From positions 2,823,442 through 2,887,441 of the forward strand of contig JAJEKV010000094.1 in assembly GCA_021234155.1 (NCBI GenBank): 64,000 bases of DNA, read 5' to 3'. Shown here piece after piece: positions 56,809 to 64,000 of this stretch. The position numbers were made by a program, and so were the translations under genes. Positions within the stretch are counted from its first letter, which is position 1, and every line of letters starts with the position of its first letter. The notes beneath the pieces were generated by a model. It ran no database searches. It saw only the letters and a program-made list of their open reading frames with translations, and had not been told where the DNA came from. Origin of the DNA: Isoetes taiwanensis. Its lineage: Eukaryota > Streptophyta > Lycopodiopsida > Isoetales > Isoetaceae.

Positions 56809-57434
56809 CTAGGAACTAGGCCCTGCCTCGTCATCCCTGGCCCTAGGAGGTGGTGGAGGCGGTCGGTGTCGCAGCAGAGTTACCCCAGGGTCTACTGTGG
56901 CAGCCGCAACAGATGCAACCTCCGGTGGATATGCAACGGCCAATGGGGCTGCCGTGAGGAGCTTCATTCCCATCCAAGGCGCAATATCCTGACCCAAGGC
57001 CGTCAGGGCGAGATCCCGGCCGCATCGTGCAGTACATAAGTAAACGCGTCACGATAGGGAAGCTTCTTGTGGCCGGCCAGTGTAGAAAGTGCACGGAGGG
57101 CCCACCATGAGGCTTCAGCCTCTGGCCCTAGATCCCGGGCTATGAAGAGGACTTGCCCGTGTCGGAAGGCCGACAAAAAGAAACGGGCAAGGTGGTTACC
57201 TAGCACCTTCCCTTGCGGAGTCTCAGATGCTGCCACTTCCTTATCCAAGTCCATGGGGACTTCTTCCTCCTTGAGCTCCTGTTGCTCCTCCTTCTTGTGC
57301 GCAGGGTTATGATATAAATCTTCACCCTCATCATCGGAGTCGGAGGGAACCTCAACCATATTAATGTTTGGGACGTGAGGTCCCATAGCCGTGAAGGCAT
57401 CTGGTGCAGGTTGCGAAGCTGGTTCCTGCATCAC
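56809..57434 (-). pseudogene. Accessory ORF D upstream of gag
   Basis: 57434-57003 is open: PDAFTAMGPHVPNINMVEVP, an acidic stretch (SDSDDEGEDLYHN ... EEQQELKEEEVPMDLDKEV) and then KVLGNHLARFFLSAFRHGQV and WWALRALSTLAGHKKLPYRD. A frameshift near 57000 continues into a Pro-rich end (TLLRHRPPPPPPRARDDEAG, stop at about 56809). It probably continues ORF C, because an in-frame extension (ETLEPAETLLRLRDFVMQEP) reads upstream into it. There is no homology I can name. Confidence 0.5.
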
Positions 57435-57469
57435 AAAGTCGCGAAGACGTAATAGAGTCTCCGCCGGTT

Positions 57470-57790
57470 CTAGGGTCTCGACGGGCTGGCGGCAGGTGGT
57501 GCACCTCGAGGGGCTTCGGTAGAAGTGAAGTCGATGAAATCATCCATACAATACTCCGCAAGCTCGTAAAGTACATGGTCTTTGCGCTTGCGTCGAAATC
57601 CGGCCACCACGTGATACGTCCAGATAATATCATCCAAGAGAAGGTATTCCTGCCCTTGGTGATAAATAACTGGAAGGCCGTCTAACCCTGACAAGCCTAT
57701 AGATTGGTCACGGCGCGGTGGTAGCTCTTCCGCTAGCTCTTTCCAGCGGGCAAAAGTAAGCCCATTCCTATATGCTCGTCATCCCCTCCT
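57470..57790 (-). pseudogene. Accessory ORF C upstream of gag
   Basis: Open from about 57780: NGLTFARWKELAEELPPRRD, SGLDGLPVIYHQGQEYLLLD, IIWTYHVVAGFRRKRKDHVL, YELAEYCMDDFIDFTSTEAP, then a Pro/Ser end. It is likely one gene with ORFs B and D, broken by frameshifts. Function unknown. Confidence 0.45.
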
Positions 57791-57837
57791 CGGAGGATTA
57801 CGGCGGTTGCCCTTCTCTGGCGGGCAAGGTTTCATCC

Positions 57838-58218
57838 TCAAGCGTATTGGTCCATGAGGATGGCTAGGGTAAAGTAGCTTCCGGATCTTTGCTGCCCACG
57901 ATCTTTGGACCAGCGGCGGTGTTTACCCCATCGGAGTTTCCCTTTCAGGACGTCATAAGCATGTGTGTCCCCGCCTAACATCTGCCGAACTATCTCCCAC
58001 TCCAAATACAGCTGGGGAGGATCCCCCAGAGGAATACACAGAGTAAGCATTTCCTCCATGTAAAAGTCAAGGAATCCGGCGTAGTCCGGATGCCGCTGCA
58101 TGTTGGCGAGGAGGTCTATGCGTTGGCATAGCAAAGGCTGCAACAGGTCGAAGGGAACCTGTGGATCCCATTTCTCCCCATCATGGTACCAGGCGGCAAG
58201 GTCGGCGGCGGTAGCCAT
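57838..58218 (-). CDS. Accessory ORF B upstream of gag
   Basis: 126 codons from a well-placed ATG at 58218 (MATAADLAAWYHDGEKWDPQ) after an AT-rich spacer. It contains LLQPLLCQRIDLLANMQRHP, FLDFYMEEMLTLCIPLGDPP and LEWEIVRQMLGGDTHAYDVL, a mostly helical, soluble-looking protein. It ends RSGSYFTLAILMDQYA and may continue into ORF C through frameshifts. I do not recognise the family. Confidence 0.55.
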   Translation of the reverse strand: MATAADLAAWYHDGEKWDPQVPFDLLQPLLCQRIDLLANMQRHPDYAGFLDFYMEEMLTLCIPLGDPPQLYLEWEIVRQMLGGDTHAYDVLKGKLRWGKHRRWSKDRGQQRSGSYFTLAILMDQYA

Positions 58219-58420
58219 GGCGCTAGAAGGGAGGAGAGAAGAAAAGAAGCGTTTGAAATACTCTTAAAAACCCCCTTTTAAACCCTTTTATTAAAGCTGA
58301 CGTCAGCACATTAGTTTACTGTTAAGATAAAAACCATTAAACTTTTTTAATTCAAAATACATGTCTCTTTATTAAATATTACAAAAAAAATATTTACAAA
58401 TGCGGACTCCCGCAAGTAAG
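58219..58420. other. AT-rich spacer between ORF B and the H3-like gene
   Basis: About 200 bp, much more AT-rich than the flanking ORFs, with A/T runs. Similar spacers at 55870-56100, 56600-56800 and 59830-59935 separate the accessory ORFs. They could hold promoters or introns; nothing specific can be shown. Confidence 0.45.
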
Positions 58421-58760
58421 CTAAGGTTGCTCCCCCCGTATCCTACGGGCGAGGGCTAGATCCTTAGGCATTATGGTGACCCTCTTTGCGTGGATAGCGC
58501 AAAGATTGGCGTCACCAAAAAGTGCCACCAAGTAGGCTTCAGCAGCCTCTTGGAGCGCCAAAATTGCAAAGGTTTGGAAACGGAGGTCGGTCTTGAGCTG
58601 GCATGCGATCTCCGTACCGACCTCTGAAAAGGTAGCTTCCCGATCGAGCTTCGGTAGACTTCTGAAATTTCGCGGATTTCCATAGAAGGCCCTGCACCGG
58701 GTCGGTACCTATGAGGCTTCCTCTCAGGTGCCCGGGCTTTAAAGGCCCCCCCGTCGATGC
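58421..58760 (-). pseudogene. Histone H3-like gene carried by a Ty3/gypsy element
   Basis: The C-terminal two thirds (about 58640-58421) is open and clearly H3: [63 protein letters not shown], stop. By hand alignment with canonical plant H3 about 49 of 63 residues agree. This covers alpha-1 end, loop 1, alpha-2, loop 2 and alpha-3 of the histone fold. Upstream, in two other frames, are KPHRYRPG (end of the tail), [12 protein letters not shown] (alpha-N) and IGKLPFQR (alpha-1 start), so two or three small indels near 58630-58690 broke the frame. A canonical N-terminal tail with the modifiable ARTKQTARKS is not visible; a short STGG-like piece occurs near 58750. It lies on the same strand between accessory ORFs A and B, inside the element. 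The product would be a nucleosomal protein if intact. Confidence 0.9.
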
Positions 58761-58871
58761 GACCGTCTTAGCCCGGCGGTGGGTAGGTCGGGGAGCTATC
58801 CCCCATTTGCTGCCGCCTCCGGTCGGTACTTCGTCTTCTTCCCAAAAGCCCCGGCGGTCCTTAGTTTCTCT

Positions 58872-59063
58872 TTATGCGGGGCTGCCGGCCTTATGGGCTA
58901 CACCCTTCTTTAGGTGCTTAGCGATGCAGTGCGTCGGAGTTGGGCCCCGCCCACTCCCCGGATCTCCTCCATCTTGTTGATCCCGCTGGTCTTGTTGGTC
59001 CGTTCCTCTGCTCAAGCTTCTCCGTTCCTCGGGGCTCTCCTCAAATCTTCTTGAATCGAGCAA
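58872..59063 (-). pseudogene. Charged open stretch upstream of the H3-like gene
   Basis: 63 codons, Arg/Gln/Asp-rich at first (RRFEESPEERRSLSRGTDQQ) and Lys-rich at the end (KHLKKGVAHKAGSPA). It may be remains of an extended N-terminal tail of the H3-like protein, comparable in position and character to the charged stretch before the H3-like relic at 811-1116. The alternative is untranslated DNA. Confidence 0.35.
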
Positions 59064-59084
59064 AAGGCGGGGCTGCGGTGGCGA

Positions 59085-59658
59085 TTAAGTTGACTTGGTA
59101 CCGTTGTGGTTGAGACCCATATCTATCGAATGGTGGTCGGATAGTCTAAAGCGATATCGGGGATTTCTCCCCATATAAAACTTCTTTGGAACCCTCATGC
59201 CGGTATGGGGAACCTCAATGGCCACGCCATCAATGGCAAACAAAGCCGTCCCCAGGTACTGTATTCCACCTTGCGGGCCGCCCGTATCGCCATTTCGATC
59301 TCCCTATGATCTTCCTCTCGGCCAAACCCCGATACGATGCGGCCCTGCCTACGATATCTTCCTCCTCAGGTATGGCCTTCCTTTCGGGAGGATAGAATTT
59401 AATGAGCATCATGACCATGTCGGGGTTGCTCAACAATGGTATAGGAGGAGGCTGGCGAAGGTTCAGCCGGATCAAGAATGGCTCTGAGAAGTGATAGATA
59501 GGAAATGGAATCCTATCGTTGTTCTCAAACCTATTTACCAGCTCATCCAACAGTATATCTATAAGGGCCGGGTCGGTAGCCATGTGCTTGGCAATCATAG
59601 CGTAGATCTGCACTATGCTTAGGGCCCTTGGGTCTATGGTGCTCTTGGTATTGGCCAT
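59085..59658 (-). pseudogene. Accessory ORF A, first after the leader
   Basis: Starts at ATG 59658 (MANTKSTIDPRALSIVQIYA), continues with MATDPALIDILLDELVNRFE, PIYHFSEPFLIRLNLRQPPP and MVMMLIKFYPPERKAIPEEE. After a frameshift near 59290 it continues with YLGTALFAIDGVAIEVPHTG, MRVPKKFYMGRNPRYRFRLS and a stop at 59085, giving about 190 residues in total. No known domain is evident. It is the first coding sequence after the primer-binding site, a position usually held by gag. Confidence 0.5.
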
Positions 59659-59829
59659 AGCTGTGGTACTAAGGCCTACCGAGTCGGGCAGTGAGGCGCT
59701 TGTGACACAGGAGGCGGCAAAGAGGGCGCTAGGGTTCACAAGGCACAAGGGCGCAGGAGCAAGGTTCGGTCTGGTGGCGATGGCGGAGGGCGGCTCAGGC
59801 GGTTGGAGGCGCGGAAGCAAAAGCAAATG

Positions 59830-60405
59830 ACAAGAAATGATTTGTTAAACGGCCACTTAACTTTTAAAATTTCAAAATTTTTCCTTATTAACTTTAAAAT
59901 TTCATTATTAAAAAAAATATCACGTGGAAATACTGGCGCCACATATGGTCCGGGCCGATGGCATTCTGACTATACGCCTCGCACCGGCGTCATCGAAATA
60001 CAGCGGCGCCGAGGGTTGACTGGCGGCCCAGCGTTGATTTCGAAGTCGACGGCAGTCGGTAAATGACATTCGGGCGCTTCGATCTTGACTGCAAAGGGAC
60101 AAAAGGCAAGCGGCGCCCGAGTTCATTTTTGGGCCTGCTCTTGACCATTTTTCGCCTAGAGTTGACTGTTCTAGGGTAAGTCGAGTACGCCCAATCCAAT
60201 GGAGCCATCATCATCGTCAGTTGAGCTACCCACTGACACCTGTTAGGCCTCCAATCTTGGCCCCTCCACTTTAAAGCTACAATTTCTTAACTTAACCTAA
60301 CACCAAGCCAACAGCAAAGAAGCTAACGACACATTGACTTAGCCTCCTCCTAACTACCGTGCTACGAGTTAGTGTTTGGCGGTGCTATGATTTCGAAGCA
60401 GCGAA
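59830..60405 (-). other. Leader between primer-binding site and ORF A
   Basis: No coding frame. It would be the 5' untranslated leader of the genomic RNA. A run of A/T lies at 59880-59920. Confidence 0.55.
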
Positions 60406-60421
60406 ATCACGGCTCTGATAC
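60406..60421 (-). promoter_or_regulatory. Primer-binding site, initiator tRNA-Met type
   Basis: The minus strand reads GGTATCAGAGCCGTG, matching the plant consensus TGGTATCAGAGC complementary to the 3' end of initiator tRNA-Met. It fixes the orientation of the element and the inner edge of its 5' LTR. Confidence 0.85.
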
Positions 60422-60422
60422 C

Positions 60423-62070
60423 CTTTGGACGGCTCCACGAATATATCGACCCTCGGGACGTATACATGCGGGGACTTTCCCTCCCATGGCGATCATCTCA
60501 CCATGAGCGAGGGGCCCTCCGAGATGTTTGGGGCCACCTATGAAATGAGGCCCGAAAGAAGGACACGAAGGGGTCATTCGGCCCACGCCTTCAATGGGAC
60601 TCCTACGTCGCGGAAGCATGAATACAAGGGTTAGCACACAGCACGAATATACATAAATATCCACCACGAAGGGTGGCGCATCCATCCAAAATACCAACGA
60701 CATAGAATATGCATCTAATCCTAAGAAGAACGCCCAAAACCGGGTTCTACCCAGCTCGGACTCGGTGAGGATCGGTGGATTTGGGCCTCAAGAAATCGGC
60801 GAGGCCAGGAGTCTTGGCATGGCGTTGGCTGGCATAGAACATTGGCTAGGGTTGTCCACTCCATCCGCCCCTCCTGTGCACACTTTGCAGAGGGGTCAAT
60901 TCATGCTATGGCTTAGCTATAGCCTTCCGGAGACGCAGGTTCAAGGGATCACCCTGTTGAGCCTACTCCAGGTTCATGACGCCTGGTCCGATGAGGCAGG
61001 TCGGGGAAGCGTCCCCTTCCAGAATCACAGTGGTTCCATGGGTGAGCTAGAGAATACGTGCCGCATCAGCGACCCCCGCATCCGTACCCGACTTACTCAC
61101 CCTAAATCTACTCAAAGTGCAAGGTGCTCCATACGGATCACACCTCTACACCCAGGGAGTGTCAGACCCATACCCGGCCCCCACGTGGCCGGGCTATCAG
61201 GGCCTAGCCCACTTGAAGGAGTCTCGGGGAGCCTTGTATGCTCGTGCAAGACCCCACCCCTCATGTCACCACTGTGTTCCTTGTCTGGTGCTAAGCCAGA
61301 CCATAGCATCTAGGACCCGGTGGGCTCTTGTGCACAGGCCGCAATTAATGGGACTCTACAGGGCGCTATCTAGGAGCATATTACACTACACGGCTCAGAG
61401 GTCTCTACCCCCCGTAATCCCCTCCCGTTTGAGTCGATTTAAACAAAGAACTAACAATCCATCCTTTCGGAGTATAGAAACCGAATCGAATATAAAGAGA
61501 ACTTGCTTGTACAATCAAGGGTTAGTTTCTATGATTGAATCACAAAAAGAAACAGAGAAAGCGGACACCACCAAGCGTTATCTAGAATTCACATAGCCAC
61601 CTACGAGATTACATTTGGACTCATTTCCATGGGGCCTCCATCTCACGGGAGTTGAGAATTCATTTGTTGCTTCACGAGGGGGCGGCCGGTATGGTGATTC
61701 TCTGCTGCAGATGTATGATGGCGCTCAGCTCGGCCTTCCTTGGTCGATCTTTTGGAGTCAATCCAGGGATAGGGGTCAAGTTGGCATCAAACTTGGCAAC
61801 CCCATCTTTGCCTTAATCGATTGGGGCGGTGGTGCCTTCCCAAATGGTAATTAGCCTAATTTCCTAGGTTATAGGTTATTATTATTAATGTGTTAAATTA
61901 GCATAGCTAATTTAATCCTTTTTAAGGTAACCCCCTAGGTTGCAATTAAGTTCCCACGTACAAATTTAGCATAGCTAATTTAATCCTTTTTAAGGTAACC
62001 CCCTAGGTTGCAATTAAGTTCCCACGTACAAATACGTGACGTAGACCGTATGAATACGTGGAACGTCACA
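60423..62070 (-). repeat. 5' LTR of the H3-carrying element
   Basis: Inverted match to 48092-50295. The outer end (62060-62070, minus strand) is TGTGACGTTCCACG, the family start; the inner end abuts the primer-binding site. The GCGGATGGAGTGG, GACACTCCCTGG and CTCGTGGTGG blocks occur in inverted order at 60855, 61155 and 60660. About 1.65 kb, including a 68-bp tandem duplication. A 182-codon frame on the + strand (60765-61313) is antisense to the LTR; its first 35 residues resemble an antisense frame in the other LTR (49690-49899). Confidence 0.85.
61898..62034. repeat. 68-bp tandem duplication in the LTR
   Basis: TTAGCATAGCTAATTTAATC...CCCACGTACAAAT occurs twice in direct tandem (cores at 61901 and 61969), nearly identical, so the duplication is younger than the LTR. 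Confidence 0.95.
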
Positions 62071-62114
62071 TCGGATACGATGGGAGCATCGTAGACGAAG
62101 TAGGGGACGTCACA
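62071..62114 (+). repeat. Terminal fragment of a + strand H3-family LTR
   Basis: TACGATGGGAGCATCGTA and GGGGACGTCACA match the last 40 bp of the family LTR (TACGATGGGAACATCGTA, GGGGAGCGTCACA at 50258-50295). It directly abuts the outer end of the minus-strand LTR, so the two LTRs meet head to tail-end without spacer. Confidence 0.75.
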
Positions 62115-62199
62115 GCAATGCTCCGACCAATGTCATATTTAGCAATTTAGCATCTTCCATCCAGTGTCAATGTCAACAGACATTGTTAACTCTTCCGTC

Positions 62200-62526
62200 A
62201 TGTCGTCCTTCCCACACTTCTCGGCAACACTCCCAATCCTAAAGAGGCACACTCCTAATCCAGAGGAAGTATTGGAGACAACCGAATTACTGGAAATGAT
62301 GGACGACCAGCTTGAAATCGTCCCTGAGGTTCTTCTTGACAGGGCCTATAAGAAGACAAGAAGATCCAAATTTCTCCAATACCTTGTGAAATGGACGCAC
62401 TTGCTTATGGAAGACGCTACGTGGGTACTACAATCAGATTTGGAGAAGCAGTACCCCCAATTCATGGAGCAATGTAAGGGTCGACTCGTCACCGAAGTAG
62501 TCGACACCGACCCGATAGGTGAGTAG
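62200..62526 (+). pseudogene. Integrase tail and chromodomain of a deletion derivative
   Basis: Frame 1 reads LKRHTPNPEEVLETTELLEM, DQLEIVPEVLLDRAYKKTRR, SKFLQYLVKWTHLLMEDATW, VLQSDLEKQYPQFMEQ and a stop at 62524. This is the part of the family that the 51263-62070 copy lacks, with an intact chromodomain (YLVKW...EDATW). Everything between the 5' LTR end (62114) and this point, some 9 kb in the full element, is deleted. Confidence 0.88.
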
Positions 62527-63210
62527 AAGGTAGATTAAAAAGTCTACATCCGTCTCATGGAAGTAGATGACATTGAGAGATAAGAGGTCATTCAGGCATG
62601 CATTGATAGGAAAGCACCTCTAGTCAATGCCTACTACGGGAAGGACGCCACCCTTCACGCCAAAGGCAACTAAAGGTGTAGGCATGAGTGTCATCCTAGG
62701 CATGATAGGGCGCTGTCTCCACGGCCACGATGGAAGAAGCATTCTCTTCCTACGCCGGGAGATTAGTCTTGCATCCATGTAAATTGTAATTAATGGGTGG
62801 TTCCCTAACAACCAACTTTATAATAATTAAATGTGTACTAATGTAGTGTTGGGCCTGCAGGCCAATAGGAGAGTCTAGCGGCAGGAAGGTCACACTGCGA
62901 AGACTTGCAACACATAATTTTGTCATGATGTGTTGTAAGGGAACGATGTGGAACCTTAAGTAGGAAATTTTGGAACTATGTTAATAATGATAATGGTAGA
63001 AGCCATAAAATTTTGTGAATAATAGACGATAAAGCAAGAGGATGGAATAACCTCTTATCATAGTATAATAATAAAGCAAGGATATGTTATGATAAATTAA
63101 AATATTACCTTGAAGTATTTATGTGTAGAGTTATATGTATCAAGTGTAATTGCAGGATATGCAGGGTTCCAAGGTGGGGAGACGCGTGATGCTGAGGACA
63201 GCATCAATTC
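62527..63210 (+). other. 3' untranslated region of the deletion derivative
   Basis: Non-coding; matches 47540-48080 in the sister copy (ACGCCGGGAGATTAGT near 62753, GATGCTGAGGACAGCATCA near 63188). Confidence 0.7.
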
Positions 63211-63222
63211 AAGGTGGGGAGA
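63211..63222 (+). promoter_or_regulatory. Polypurine tract
   Basis: AAGGTGGGGAGA immediately before the LTR start TGTGACG; a shorter copy, AAGGTGGGGAGACG, also occurs at 63172. It primes plus-strand synthesis in LTR elements. Confidence 0.8.
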
Positions 63223-63223
63223 T

Positions 63224-64000
63224 TGTGACGTTCCAGTATAATATACGCCCTAAATACGTATATTATACTGCCACGACACGCATACATGTCATCATGACAA
63301 GTACTAGCGAGACGTAAAGGGTTGCACATAGGGGGCATCCTTGTTGCACCTAGGGGGCAACCTCGTAAGTTGTGCATGTTTAATAAACATATGCAACTAT
63401 AAACCCCATGCCAAATGGCAAAACCCCATTTGGCCAATGTTAACCTAACCCTAAGGGTGTCTATATAAGGGCTTCCCCCTTAAACCCTAAACCCTTCTTC
63501 CTTTTTCGCAATTAGGGTTTCCCAGATCCATTTCGGCCAAGCCAGGACTCTAGTTCGCATTGCCAGGCTCTGAAAAGCCGCCCTTGCACAACAGATCTTC
63601 CAGCAGCAGCAGTCTTCAGCGGGACCAGAAGCATGGACGCATTCTGAGGATCTGGAGCAAGTCAGGTGCCAGGTAAATAGTCATTCAGTTGTGCAAAGCC
63701 GCCTTTTAACTTGGTAATGAGTTGGTTTAGCATGTTAGTTCAGCCTTAGAGGCCTTATAGATCCCGAGATCATAAGCTCTAACAAAAGACCCTAACTTTG
63801 GATGTTTAGGTAGGTAGATTAGATGTTATTCTACAATTCAGTTCTTTGATGATGATGGTATTCATTCTATGCTCTCCCGTGTATTGGGAAGGGGGGTATA
63901 GACCCTAAAAGCCTTTGTAGCAGATGTTCCTAGATAGCGTCATTAATACCCAATTAATGCGGCCTGTGCACAAGAGCCCGCCTGGTTGTGGGTGGAGGGG
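63224..64000 (+). repeat. 3' LTR of the deletion derivative, running off the window
   Basis: Starts TGTGACGTTCCAGTATAATA and runs to the window edge inside the LTR (TGTATTGGGAAGGGGGGTAT near 63881). It is the cleanest view of the family LTR start. Confidence 0.88.
63461..63520 (+). promoter_or_regulatory. LTR promoter: TATA box and telomere-type boxes
   Basis: CTATATAAGG at 63461-63470 is a good TATA box. AAACCCTAA (63482-63490) and the inverted TTAGGGTTT (63512-63520) follow within 50 bp. In plants, telo boxes of this kind occur near start sites of growth- and histone-related genes. Their presence here is seen; their function is inferred. Confidence 0.55.

Noticed and set aside
60765-61313. 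182-codon plus-strand ORF as a host gene
   Set aside because: It lies entirely within an inverted LTR and is antisense to it; recorded only as a low-interest finding.

Overview
The window looks like nuclear DNA of a land plant. It carries Ty3/gypsy elements of several plant lineages, plant-type introns, a UDP-glycosyltransferase with a recognisable PSPG box, and plant telomere-type boxes (AAACCCTAA). A seed-free plant such as a fern, lycophyte or bryophyte is my guess, but the sequence does not settle it. Nearly everything is transposon-derived, nested and broken. Only two host-like loci are visible: a broken UDP-glycosyltransferase and a duplicated zinc-finger gene.

Layout. 1-6369: old Ty3/gypsy element (+) with a histone H3-like relic, decayed pol, chromodomain region and 3' LTR. 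6370-13810: SINE-like and LINE remnants and unassigned AT-rich DNA. 13814-16525: a LINE (+) split by a second LINE (-). 16530-23450: mosaic of duplicated non-coding segments, a 1.3 kb poly(A) retroposon with its empty site preserved nearby, and a CACTA-type transposon end. 23455-30550: large inverted duplication of a zinc-finger gene; one arm holds inserted MITE-like elements, the other an in-frame pentanucleotide expansion. 30525-31923: UDP-glycosyltransferase pseudogene. 33630-43860: near-complete Tat-like Ty3/gypsy element with two LTRs. 44790-46042: SINE-like sequence and a chromovirus fragment. 47540-50936: 3' end and LTRs of the first family, one LTR split by a poly(A) retroposon. 51263-62070: the best copy of that first family, on the minus strand. 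62071-64000: deletion derivative of the same family entering its 3' LTR at the window edge.

The most interesting object is the family represented by 1-6369, 47540-50295, 51263-62070 and 62071-64000. It is a chromodomain Ty3/gypsy retrotransposon primed by initiator tRNA-Met. In its best copy about 4 kb of extra open reading frames lies between the 5' LTR and gag. One of these is an unmistakable histone H3 (58421-58760). The older copy at the start of the window also has an H3-like relic (1230-1531) upstream of pol, so I infer that the family carries H3 as a passenger or functional gene. The other accessory ORFs resemble nothing I recognise.

Second, the Tat-like element at 33630-43860 has an RNase H with all four catalytic acidic residues placed before the reverse transcriptase. 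The usual RNase H after the RT has lost catalytic residues. The order protease - RNase H - RT - dead RNase H - integrase differs from the order I know for Tat elements.
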